This document shows positions 1-5,797 of a stretch of DNA of 8,597 nt, piece by piece (within the stretch, counting starts at the first letter, position 1; each line of letters starts with the position of its first letter). Origin of the DNA: Caldifarciminota bacterium (lineage in GTDB: Bacteria > Hydrothermota > Tepidihabitantia > Tepidihabitantales > Tepidihabitantaceae); assembly GCA_016935775.1 (NCBI GenBank), contig JAFGQF010000094.1:1-8597 (forward strand). The letters are read 5' to 3'. The notes beneath the pieces were generated by a model. That model worked only from the letters and a program-made list of their open reading frames with translations, was not told the origin of the DNA and made no database searches. Position numbers and translations under genes: made by a program.

Positions 1-959
1 ACCAGCCGGCCGTAGCCGCCGCGCCAGCCCGCGAACTCGATTGAGCCGTCGGCGATGCAGCTCACCGGCGTGCCCGATGGCGCGCCGTAGTCCACTCCCG
101 CGTGCTGGCGGTAGACCCGGTGAATCGGGTGGAACCGCATCCCGAAGTGGGAGGTGACCTTGCGGAATTCGAGCGGGCTGCGGAGCACGGTCTTGCGCAG
201 GCTCTGCCCCTTCTCGTTGTAGTAGTCCCAGTGGCCGCGCGGGTCCTGGTAGAAGAACCCCCAGGTGTTGCTGGCCCGGCCGCGATAGTGGGCCGCGTGC
301 ACCCGGCCGTAGCGGTAGAACTCACCGCCCACCGACAGCTTGTCAACGATGAGCTCGAAGCTGTCGCCGTCGTTGGACTCGGTAAAGAAGTCCACGTCAT
401 AGCGCAGGATGTCGGTGAACGTCATCACCAGCCACGGCTGTTCGCCCAGCGCGACCAGCGAATGCCAGATGGACTCCTTGAGCGTGCCGCAGACCACGGC
501 CCGGGACGTGTCAACCTCGGCCTCGCGCTTCTCCGCCGTCGCGCCCGATGAGTCAAACCGGACCTCGTAGCCCAGGGCCAGGTCCTTGTGCCAGTTGATG
601 GCCTCGAGTTCGAGCCCGCGGTAGAAAACCGTCACCGAATCGCCCGGCCTGAGCCTGCGAAAGTTGAAGTCGGTCTTCTGCAGGGCGGCGTAAGCCTGGT
701 TGACCCGCGCCGCCGGCAGGTCGAGCCGGCCGAGCATCGTGTGGAACAGCTCGCCCTGGCGCATCGTGTTGCCGCCGCAGAAGAGCGACTCCGCGCAGGG
801 CAGCTCCGGGCCGCAGACCGGGCGCCGCCGCGCCTTCAGTCCCCAGCGCAGCAGCACGACGACCGCCGCCACCGCGACGACCACGACCAGCGCGGTGACG
901 GCCGCGGACGGCGGGCGGCGGGGTTTCCGGTTCGGGGTCGGGGTAGTCGTGCCTGGCAC
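1..959 (-). CDS. Membrane-anchored M23 family metallopeptidase (OapA/Csd3-like), 3' end cut by window edge
   Basis: Predicted zinc endopeptidase that cuts peptidoglycan cross-links in the periplasm or outside the cytoplasmic membrane. 319 codons are visible and the C-terminus lies beyond position 1. A charged, proline-rich N-terminus is followed by one hydrophobic helix (about residues 19-37, rich in Val/Ala), giving an N-in anchor. Residues about 66-110 resemble the LysM/OapA-like domain (key run RLRPGDSV). A beta-rich middle domain (about 115-250) precedes the start of the LytM/M23 fold at about 265: GMRFHPIH, then H286-x3-D290 (HAGVDYGAPSGTPV), the first two zinc ligands. The HxH motif is outside the window. 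The start chosen is GTG at 959, because AGGAG lies at 969-973, 9 nt upstream; no other start has this support. The start is 22 nt after the stop of the nuclease gene, so the two probably share a transcript. Family call is firm; cleavage specificity cannot be told. Confidence 0.9.
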   Translation of the reverse strand, partial: MPGTTTPTPNRKPRRPPSAAVTALVVVVAVAAVVVLLRWGLKARRRPVCGPELPCAESLFCGGNTMRQGELFHTMLGRLDLPAARVNQAYAALQKTDFNFRRLRPGDSVTVFYRGLELEAINWHKDLALGYEVRFDSSGATAEKREAEVDTSRAVVCGTLKESIWHSLVALGEQPWLVMTFTDILRYDVDFFTESNDGDSFELIVDKLSVGGEFYRYGRVHAAHYRGRASNTWGFFYQDPRGHWDYYNEKGQSLRKTVLRSPLEFRKVTSHFGMRFHPIHRVYRQHAGVDYGAPSGTPVSCIADGSIEFAGWRGGYGRL

Positions 960-981
960 CGGGCCGCGCTCCTGCTCGGTG

Positions 982-1758
982 TTACTCGATTACTTCGATC
1001 TGCTCCGGGTCGTTGATGATCATCTCGGGCGCGCCCCGGTACTCCTTGATGAGCCCGGTAACACGCACTCTCTTGTTCAGGTAGTGCTCCTTGGCGTTCT
1101 CCGGGAAGCGGCCGAGGTCGGTGACGAATATCGCCACCGAGAAGGTGTTGCGGTAGTCCTCGGCGAAGTTGATGAACAGCACCTTGTCCGACTGGTAAGT
1201 GCGGACCACCGTACCCTCGACCACGGCCAGCTCGCCCATGTGCTCGTCGGCGTTCACCCACGATATCACGCCCGAGTCGCCCGCCGGGTTCTCGCGCGCC
1301 AGCCGGTCCTTCATTATCTGCACGCTCGGCGGCGTGTAGACGTTGAACGACCAGAGACCCCGCCCGACCCGCGCCGCCTCTTCCTCGAGCATCCTCAGCG
1401 TGTCCTGGTATTTCAGGCTGTCCTGGTAGAGCCGCACCGGCGCGTAGCCGCGCTGGACCAGCAGCAGGTTGACGCAGGTGTCGCCGACCCAGACCCAACG
1501 CAGCAGCCGGCCGAAGTGGTCGGTGTCGCTGCGGTCGCGCTCGAGCCTCACCTCGCGGCCCATGATGTACTTGTCCAGCATCTCGGTGACGACGTCGCCG
1601 CCCGGCTGGTAGCTCTCGGCCGCGTCGATGCCGAGCATCCGGACGCTCTGGCTGTCCGAAGTCAGGAAAGTATCGCCGTCGTTCACCTTGACGACCCGCG
1701 TGACCTCGTCCGCGGCCAGCAGCGCGGGCACGAGCAACAGCAGTGAAAAGAGCTTCAT
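982..1758 (-). CDS. Secreted staphylococcal nuclease-family (thermonuclease-like) protein with C-terminal OB-like domain, active site intact
   Basis: 258 aa. Signal peptide at residues 1-15 or so (MKLFSLLLLVPALLAA), with no lipobox Cys, so export and SPase I cleavage are expected. The SNase fold covers about 18-140. The residues matching the classical active site are all present: D29 (in DGDTF, = SNase D21), R40 (VRMLGID, = R35), D45 (= D40), E48 (= E43) and R84 (FGRLLRW, = R87). A Ca2+-dependent phosphodiesterase acting on DNA/RNA outside the cytoplasm is therefore expected. Residues about 165-258 form a second beta-rich domain with the OB-like pattern GTVVRTY..DKVLFINF..DYR and a closing VRVTGLIKEY, found again in the paralogue at 2820-3608. 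Start ATG 1758 is preceded by AGGAG (1768-1772, 9 nt spacing). It sits first in a two-gene unit with the M23 peptidase, behind a predicted promoter. Role inferred: extracellular nucleic-acid breakdown or repair of the envelope space; not determined. Confidence 0.88.
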   Translation of the reverse strand: MKLFSLLLLVPALLAADEVTRVVKVNDGDTFLTSDSQSVRMLGIDAAESYQPGGDVVTEMLDKYIMGREVRLERDRSDTDHFGRLLRWVWVGDTCVNLLLVQRGYAPVRLYQDSLKYQDTLRMLEEEAARVGRGLWSFNVYTPPSVQIMKDRLARENPAGDSGVISWVNADEHMGELAVVEGTVVRTYQSDKVLFINFAEDYRNTFSVAIFVTDLGRFPENAKEHYLNKRVRVTGLIKEYRGAPEMIINDPEQIEVIE

Positions 1759-1791
1759 CGGTTGGAACTCCTGGTCTTGAGCAACGAGAGA

Positions 1792-1819
1792 ATTGTAGCC
1801 GCCGGGCCGGGGAAATCAA
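1792..1819 (-). promoter_or_regulatory. Predicted sigma70-type promoter for nuclease-M23 operon
   Basis: On the minus strand -35 TTGATT (1819-1814), 16-nt spacer, -10 TACAAT (1797-1792, 5 of 6 to TATAAT). The expected transcription start is near 1785, giving a leader of about 27 nt that includes the AGGAG. The -35 box lies in the loop of a 10-bp inverted repeat (1802-1832). Confidence 0.55.
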
Positions 1820-1832
1820 CAGCCCGGCCCGG
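1802..1832. repeat. 10-bp perfect inverted repeat centred on the -35 box
   Basis: Arms CCGGGCCGGG (1802-1811) and CCCGGCCCGG (1823-1832) are perfectly complementary, with an 11-nt loop holding the predicted -35 TTGATT. It could be the second terminator hairpin of the small-gene operon (no U-run follows) or an operator of the nuclease promoter. The sequence does not decide between these. Confidence 0.6.
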
Positions 1833-1847
1833 GCTCAGTCGAACGGC

Positions 1848-1879
1848 GGACACGGCCGCGCCTGCCCGCGGCCGTGTCC
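1848..1879 (-). terminator. Perfect 13-bp hairpin after the three-small-gene operon, probable terminator
   Basis: Arms 1848-1860 (GGACACGGCCGCG) and 1867-1879 (CGCGGCCGTGTCC) pair without mismatch around a 6-nt loop. On the minus strand it starts about 11 nt after the stop of the 66-aa gene. No poly-U tract follows, so it is either a non-canonical terminator or a 3'-end stabilising stem-loop. Confidence 0.55.
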
Positions 1880-1890
1880 CCGGCAAGCCG

Positions 1891-2091
1891 TCACTGCCAG
1901 TCCTGCCCCAACCGGACCAGCGTCGCCAGTCCCGGGCCTTCCGCGCGGCCGTCGACCGGCAGGCAGACCGTGGCCGGCGCGGACTTGCCCCTGCCATCCC
2001 GCCGGCGCTCCCGGTCGCGTTCCGAAACCGGCGCCCCGCCGCCACAACCAGGCTCGAACTCGAAGTAGACAATCCTGACGAACGGTGTCAT
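1891..2091 (-). CDS. Small hypothetical protein, 66 aa, third gene of a three-gene cluster
   Basis: I do not recognise this protein. It has no signal peptide or membrane helix. A short hydrophobic/aromatic N-terminus (MTPFVRIVYFEFEPGCGGG) is followed by an Arg/Glu-rich charged stretch (about 23-36) and a C-terminus ending in LVRLGQDWQ. There are two Cys (about residues 16 and 43), not arranged as a CxxC pair. Start ATG 2091 is favoured: AGGAG at 2099-2103 with 7-nt spacing, and the ATG shares its A with the TGA stop of the upstream gene (TGATG), a hallmark of translational coupling. A GTG one codon earlier is possible. Third-position G/C is high throughout, as in the neighbouring genes, which supports real coding. 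The stop is followed at once by a strong hairpin. Confidence 0.6.
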   Translation of the reverse strand: MTPFVRIVYFEFEPGCGGGAPVSERDRERRRDGRGKSAPATVCLPVDGRAEGPGLATLVRLGQDWQ

Positions 2092-2297
2092 CACTGCGCT
2101 CCTTTCATTTCGCCGGCGCGAACCGTCGCCCGCGCGGCCTGCATCTCTTCAGGGTACATCTCGACCGCCTGCGGGTCGACAACCGGGACCATCTTCGCCA
2201 GTTCCTCTTCGCAGAACCGGGAGATGGCGAGCGAGCCGATCACGACAACCCCGCCGATCAACACCACGACCAGCAGGTTGAACAGCTTGTCAAACAT
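2091..2297 (-). CDS. Small single-pass membrane protein, 68 aa, unknown function
   Basis: Short N-terminal MFDKLFN, then one strongly hydrophobic helix (about residues 8-25, LLVVVLIGGVVVIGSLAI), then an acidic tail of about 40 residues (FCEEELAKM... EMYPEEMQAARATVRAGEMKGAQ) that is likely helical. The positive-inside rule is ambiguous here. The start is set at ATG 2297 rather than a longer in-frame start at 2339, because AGGGGG (2303-2308) lies 5 nt upstream and because the start overlaps the upstream stop by 8 bp, both usual in an operon. It is coupled downstream to the 66-aa gene by a TGATG overlap. No family recognised; it could be a small membrane adaptor or the anchor of a complex. Confidence 0.7.
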   Translation of the reverse strand: MFDKLFNLLVVVLIGGVVVIGSLAISRFCEEELAKMVPVVDPQAVEMYPEEMQAARATVRAGEMKGAQ

Positions 2298-2592
2298 CTT
2301 GTCCCCCTTTCGCTTCCGGCAACTCCCCGAAACCGGCATCCCGGCCCGGCGTTCCGGCCAGGGCCGGGATGCCGCACCCGTCGACCGCGTCCTCGATGTT
2401 GAACCCCGGGCGAGTCGCGTCCACCGGCACCCGGACGACGTGCACCACCAGGACCGCCCAGACCGCCAGCACCAGCCCGGTAATCAGCACCGCGAGCAGT
2501 GCGTAGCCGGCGGCGGTCCCAGGTTCCCGCTGAGTAATGCATCGCATGACCATCCATATGCACGCGCCGTGCCGGCCGGCTGGCACGCGCAC
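2290..2592 (-). CDS. Small single-pass membrane protein, up to 100 aa, unknown function; start uncertain
   Basis: First gene of the three-gene cluster. A basic N-terminus (about residues 1-24) precedes a long hydrophobic helix (about 29-53, GYALLAVLITGLVLAVWAVL), followed by a Gly/Pro-rich hydrophilic tail. GTG 2592 is used here (weak ACAGG upstream, predicted -10 18 nt before it); ATG 2553 or 2547 would give 87 or 85 aa with no clear ribosome site. Its stop overlaps the start of the 68-aa gene by 8 bp, the main argument that it is real. The tail (GIPALAGTPGRDAG) is coded by a 14-bp perfect palindrome (2334-2374), a look typical of a repeat inserted into coding sequence. No family recognised. 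Confidence 0.5.
   Translation of the reverse strand: MRVPAGRHGACIWMVMRCITQREPGTAAGYALLAVLITGLVLAVWAVLVVHVVRVPVDATRPGFNIEDAVDGCGIPALAGTPGRDAGFGELPEAKGGQDV
2334..2374. repeat. 14-bp perfect stem-loop, REP-like palindrome, inside the 100-aa gene
   Basis: Arms CGGCATCCCGGCCC (2334-2347) and GGGCCGGGATGCCG (2361-2374) are exactly complementary around a 13-nt loop. The size and base composition resemble repetitive extragenic palindromes. Only one copy is seen in the window, so its repetitive nature is unproven. On the minus strand it is followed by GTTTCGG, too poor a U-tract for a standard terminator. Confidence 0.65.
2565..2591. other. GC-rich hairpin at the 5' end of the small-gene operon
   Basis: CGTGCC and GGCACG arms pair across an 8-nt loop (AGCCGGCC in minus sense), extended by GCG/GCGC with one bulge. 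It lies either in the untranslated leader (if the first gene starts at 2553/2547) or just inside its first codons (if at 2592). It could limit translation of the first gene. Confidence 0.4.
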
Positions 2593-2610
2593 AACTTGCC
2601 TGTTTTCAGG

Positions 2611-2616
2611 ATTTTA
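2611..2616 (-). promoter_or_regulatory. Possible -10 box of the three-small-gene operon
   Basis: TAAAAT (minus sense) matches TATAAT at 5 of 6 positions and stands out in GC-rich surroundings. The expected start is near 2604. No recognisable -35 at 16-18 nt, so this is weak evidence. Confidence 0.35.
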
Positions 2617-2771
2617 CCCGCCGGCCAGGGCACGACCGCGCTCGCTGTCTCTCACCCGATGAGACAGCCGCCGCCCCGACTGAACCCGCGGATCGCCGCA
2701 AGCTGTTGAACAGGAAAGAATTAGCCTGTCTCATCTGTCTGCCGCACTTGGAGCAGGCCCGGACGATGCGA

Positions 2772-2799
2772 CGAGAAAACGGGCGGCCGCAGCCGCCCG
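2772..2799 (-). terminator. Rho-independent terminator of the degenerate nuclease gene
   Basis: Perfect 8-bp stem CGGGCGGC (2780-2787) / GCCGCCCG (2792-2799) with a CGCA tetraloop, followed on the minus strand by TTTTCTCG. It lies about 20 nt after the stop of the gene at 2820. It is the most canonical terminator in the window. Confidence 0.8.
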
Positions 2800-2819
2800 C
2801 CAGTGTCAATCCGAACCGG

Positions 2820-3608
2820 CTACTCGAGAATCTCGATCTGCCCGGGGTCGGTGAGAATCATCTCGGCCGCGCCCTGGTATTCCTTTACCAACCCGGTGAC
2901 GCGCACCACTCGCCGCTTGTAGTGGTCCTCGGGGTAGGGCGGGAACTTGGGCAGGTCGCCGGAGAAGACCACCGCCTTGAAGTGCCTTCGGTAGTCCTGG
3001 TGGAAATTCATTATGAACACCTTGTCCGACCGGTAGGTCGCCACCACCGTGCCGACCACCCGAACCAGCCGTCCGTAGTAATTGTCGGTCTCGTCCCACG
3101 ACACCGTCTCGATCCACGGGTCCGAACCAGCGGTATCCGAAAGATACTCGTCCGGCCCGCGGAACGACGGCGGCGGGAAGACGTCGAAAGGCCAGAGCCC
3201 CTTGCCGATCCGGGCCGCGGTGCGCTCGAGCTTCAAGAGGCTGTCGCCGTAGTGCAGCATCACGTCTAGCTCGGGCAAGGCGGCTGCCGCGAACCCCTTG
3301 CGCACGACCAGCGCGTTCACCAGCGTGTCGGAACAGAACACCCAGCGCAGCGGCCGGCCGAGCGAATCCTCGGCCACCGCGTCCTCCTCCAGCCTTACTT
3401 TTCGGCCGCGCAGGTGCTTCTCGAGTACGTCGCGGCTGACGTCGCCGCCCGGCTCGAACAGCCTAGGCGCGCTGATGCCAAGCAACCCGATGGCCGTGCC
3501 GTCGCCGGCGACGAACGTCGCGCCGTCCGGCACGCTCGCGACCGTCACCTCGACGGCGGGCAGGGTGGCCGCCGCCAGCAGGAGGAGCACTCCGGCGCGA
3601 GTCTTCAT
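2820..3608 (-). CDS. Exported staphylococcal nuclease-like/OB protein with degenerate active site (probable pseudoenzyme), paralogue of 982-1758
   Basis: 262 aa from ATG 3608 (a TTG one codon earlier is also possible). Signal peptide about 1-18 (MKTRAGVLLLLAAATLPA). Full-length alignment by eye with the product of 982-1758 is clear: EPGGDV, LRW, RIGKGLW, YRSDKV, NF..DYRR, VRVTGLVKEYQGA, and an ILE/VIE C-terminus. In the SNase part (about 19-143) the catalytic positions are lost: DGDT is DGAT (A30), the VRMLGID Arg and Asp are G41 and S46, and the catalytic Glu is R49. Only R85 (GRPLRW) remains. Metal-dependent hydrolysis by the usual mechanism is therefore unlikely. The C-terminal OB-like domain (about 168-262) is kept better than the N-terminal active site, so a binding or scaffold role is a reasonable inference. 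The frame is intact and ends at a good terminator, so it is not a decayed gene. No Shine-Dalgarno; see the -10 box at 3618-3623. Confidence 0.85.
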   Translation of the reverse strand: MKTRAGVLLLLAAATLPAVEVTVASVPDGATFVAGDGTAIGLLGISAPRLFEPGGDVSRDVLEKHLRGRKVRLEEDAVAEDSLGRPLRWVFCSDTLVNALVVRKGFAAAALPELDVMLHYGDSLLKLERTAARIGKGLWPFDVFPPPSFRGPDEYLSDTAGSDPWIETVSWDETDNYYGRLVRVVGTVVATYRSDKVFIMNFHQDYRRHFKAVVFSGDLPKFPPYPEDHYKRRVVRVTGLVKEYQGAAEMILTDPGQIEILE

Positions 3609-3617
3609 CAATCGGCT

Positions 3618-3646
3618 ATTCTATCGGCGTTCGTCACCGGCTGCAA
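3618..3646 (-). promoter_or_regulatory. Predicted leaderless-type promoter of the degenerate nuclease gene
   Basis: Minus sense: -35-like TTGCAG (3646-3641, 3 of 6), 17-nt spacer, -10 TAGAAT (3623-3618, 5 of 6). Only 6 nt separate the -10 from TTG 3611 and 9 from ATG 3608, and no Shine-Dalgarno is present, so the mRNA would start at or a few nt before the start codon. Confidence 0.5.
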
Positions 3647-3656
3647 CCCCGGCACG

Positions 3657-5762
3657 CTAGCGTACCACCAGCAGTCGCCGCACCTCGGTTTGCTCCTCGT
3701 CGCTCACCCGGAGGAAGTAAATCCCGGTCGCGAGCCGCGAGCCGGCGGCGTCGCACAACCGCCAGCCGGCCGGCACCCCGGCCGGGAAACCGGCGTCCAG
3801 CACCGACCGGCCCGCGCCGTCATAGACGGTCAGCCGGCACGGCCGGTCATTCGCCGACAGCTGGGCATCGGCCCGGTCCTGGACCACGGTCGCGGACGGC
3901 AGCTCGCCGCCGCCCGGCTCCGTGCCGCCGTCGCGCGGCGCGAGCCGCACGTCCTCGCGCCGCCAGCGAAAGCCCAGAAGCCCGGGCTCGCCCGAGGACG
4001 GGTCCTCGGCGACTGCCTGCAGCCGGTCGTCGGCCCAGGAGCGAAACAGCACCTGGCCGATGCCGGGTTCGTACGGCCTGGCCGCGACCACGACCCAGTA
4101 GTCAAAGCAGCTGCCCGGCCGCAGCCGGTTGCCCCACTCGTAGCCGCCCTGCCATTCCAGCACCCGGTACCGACCCGCCGGTTGCAGCCGGCCGACGCGG
4201 CCGACGCCCGGGCCGGACGCCTGCCACGCGCCGATTCGCCAGGTCGCGGTGTCGAACGCGACGACCAGCCCGAACCGGTGCGGACTGACCCCGGAGTGAT
4301 TGACCAGTCGGAAGCGGAGCGTCTCCGACTGCCAGCCCAGCCGGTCCTCGAGCCCGGACACGAACTCGGTCTCGAGCCGGACCGGCCCGAGCTCGTAGCC
4401 GGGGTAGTTCACGTAAACCGGGTTGGCACAGATGCCGGGTCTGGTGCCGCCGCGGCGCAGCTCGGCGCGGACGAAATCGGTGTCCGCGGCCCCGAGCCAC
4501 TCGACCCACTCCCGGCAGGTATCGCCGCCCGCGCTCACCGCGAGCTCGCAGAACAGCCCGGTTCGCCGGTACAGGCACAGGTGGTCTCCGGGCCCGGCCT
4601 CCTCGGCCTCGACCCGGAAGCGCACCGGCCGGGCCGGGCCGTCGAGCGTGGCGTGGTCGCCGGCCTGGACGTCCCAGCAGCCGTCAGCGTCGGTGTCGGC
4701 GTAGACGTGGAGCTTGCTGCGGTCGTGCCGGTCGCAGGCCATCACCCGGCCCTGCTTGACCGCCGCGAGGATGGAATCGGGATGAACCGCGCCCGCCAGG
4801 ATGCGACTGCAGGGCCGCAGCGGGTGCTCGGGCGGGTTATGGAAATCCGAGTTGGCGGTGGCGGCAACCGCGCGCCCGCCGGTCAGCAACTGCTGCCACC
4901 AGTCAATCGCCGCCTGGCTGTTGTCAAGACCGCCGGGAGCGAACCCGGTCCGCCCGTTCAAGAGCTCGATTGCGTCGAGCCCCTCGTCCCACGCCGGGTA
5001 GCGCTGCCACTCCCAGGGAAAAGCCCGCGGGTGATTGACCACCACCAGCCCGCCCCGAAAGCTCGCGTCGTCAATCATCGCCGCAATCGGCCCGCCCCAG
5101 GTGAAATGCTCCTGGCCCAGGACGCCGAGCAGGTTGGCGTGCCCTGAGTCGGTCGTCCACTCCACCCCACCCATCGGCACGAGCCCTCCCACCGGGTGGA
5201 ACGCGGTGTCGAGCTGGTGCGCCAGCGTGTTGTGGTCGGTGATCGCGAAGAAATCTGCGCCCTCGCGCTCGACCCAGTCCAGCAGTTCGTGGACCGACAG
5301 GACCCCGTCCGAGTAGGTGGTGTGGCTGTGCAGTGAACCGAGAAACCACGCCCTCGGGCTGGTCCAGAACCGCAAGGCGAAGCTGTCGGCCGGCTCCAGC
5401 GCGCGCACCTCGAGCCGGTTGGTGCCCGGCCGCAACCGCTTGACCGAACGCGACAGGTCGATGGTGCGGTAGATTGCCCGGGAACTCACACCCACTTCGG
5501 CCTCGAACACCTCGCGGCCGTTCAAGCGCACGCGGAACGACTCCAGTTCGGCGACGCCCAGGTAGAGGCCCGTAACCCGGGTGCCGGCCGGCACAAAGAA
5601 CTCGCCGGTCCACGTCCCCAGCCCGAGCTCGTAACGGCCGTCGAACAACACCCGGTCCCCGGCCGTCGGCTGGATTGCCGGTGCGGACGCGGCCAGGGCC
5701 GCCAGCAAGACGACGGCGCCGGCAAGATGCCGGCCAGGCCCGGTCTGGATGCGCCCGCTCAC
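3657..5762 (-). CDS. Exported PHP-domain metallohydrolase (CehA/McbA-like) with C-terminal sorting-type tail
   Basis: 701 aa. N-terminal hydrophobic segment about 13-30 (LAGAVVLLAALAASAPA) serves as signal peptide. Residues about 35-125 are a beta-rich, galactose-binding-like module (LNGREVF, LRPGTNRLEVRA). The PHP fold follows with all its metal motifs: H145-x-H147 (LHSHTTYSDG, D152), D176-H177 (ITDHNT), H208 (GHANLL), N243-H244-P245, and D306-F-H308 (NSDFH). This family hydrolyses phosphoesters or, in CehA/McbA, carbamate/ester substrates; the substrate here is unknown. Beta-rich linker domains fill 350-640. The last 60 residues (CRLTVYDGAGRSV... ATGIYFLRVS... RRLLVVR) have the T9SS type A / FlgD-Ig-like pattern for surface display or release. 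Start GTG 5762 has no Shine-Dalgarno but lies 7 nt from a -10 box. Single-gene unit as far as can be seen. Confidence 0.87.
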   Translation of the reverse strand: MSGRIQTGPGRHLAGAVVLLAALAASAPAIQPTAGDRVLFDGRYELGLGTWTGEFFVPAGTRVTGLYLGVAELESFRVRLNGREVFEAEVGVSSRAIYRTIDLSRSVKRLRPGTNRLEVRALEPADSFALRFWTSPRAWFLGSLHSHTTYSDGVLSVHELLDWVEREGADFFAITDHNTLAHQLDTAFHPVGGLVPMGGVEWTTDSGHANLLGVLGQEHFTWGGPIAAMIDDASFRGGLVVVNHPRAFPWEWQRYPAWDEGLDAIELLNGRTGFAPGGLDNSQAAIDWWQQLLTGGRAVAATANSDFHNPPEHPLRPCSRILAGAVHPDSILAAVKQGRVMACDRHDRSKLHVYADTDADGCWDVQAGDHATLDGPARPVRFRVEAEEAGPGDHLCLYRRTGLFCELAVSAGGDTCREWVEWLGAADTDFVRAELRRGGTRPGICANPVYVNYPGYELGPVRLETEFVSGLEDRLGWQSETLRFRLVNHSGVSPHRFGLVVAFDTATWRIGAWQASGPGVGRVGRLQPAGRYRVLEWQGGYEWGNRLRPGSCFDYWVVVAARPYEPGIGQVLFRSWADDRLQAVAEDPSSGEPGLLGFRWRREDVRLAPRDGGTEPGGGELPSATVVQDRADAQLSANDRPCRLTVYDGAGRSVLDAGFPAGVPAGWRLCDAAGSRLATGIYFLRVSDEEQTEVRRLLVVR

Positions 5763-5769
5763 CGTGACC

Positions 5770-5797
5770 AGACTAGCGCCGCCCCGCCGGCTGTCAA
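5770..5797 (-). promoter_or_regulatory. Predicted leaderless-type promoter of the PHP hydrolase gene
   Basis: Minus sense: consensus -35 TTGACA (5797-5792), 16-nt spacer, -10 TAGTCT (5775-5770). Seven nt separate the -10 from the GTG start codon and there is no Shine-Dalgarno, so transcription is expected to begin at or next to the GTG. Confidence 0.6.

Larger units (their letters stand above)
2593..2819. other. Intergenic stretch between small-gene operon and degenerate nuclease gene
   Basis: No convincing gene in 227 bp. It holds the terminator of the degenerate nuclease (2772-2799), a possible -10 box (TAAAAT, 2616-2611 minus) for the small-gene operon without a good -35, the dyad CTGTTGAACAG (2703-2713), a 7-bp stem CTGTCTC/GAGACAG (2645-2667), and an inverted second copy of the 10-mer GATGAGACAG (2658-2667 and 2735-2726). 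The latter two could pair alternatively, as in an attenuator, but this is speculative. Confidence 0.5.

Noticed and set aside
836..1819. Alternative minus-strand frame of 327 codons over the active nuclease
   Set aside because: Arg/Gly/Ala-rich shadow; the overlapping frame has a signal peptide and complete SNase motifs.
1891..2592. Toxin-antitoxin module as an explanation of the small overlapping genes
   Set aside because: Overlap and small size fit, but no toxin or antitoxin fold, DNA-binding domain or known hydrophobic toxin pattern could be recognised; kept as unknown.
1762..2709. Plus-strand open frame of 315 codons over the small genes
   Set aside because: Low-complexity Arg/Pro/Ala sequence, no ribosome site seen, and the opposite strand has coupled genes with Shine-Dalgarno sequences.
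2606..2809. Minus-strand frame of 67 codons with a CSKCG motif, possible zinc-ribbon protein
   Set aside because: Its first codons run through the intrinsic terminator of the nuclease-like gene, one CxxC alone is not enough, and no ribosome site is seen.
3414..5147. Long plus-strand open frame of 577 codons opposite the PHP gene
   Set aside because: Antisense shadow: Arg/Pro/Ala-rich composition without domains, while the minus strand has a complete PHP enzyme with all its motifs.
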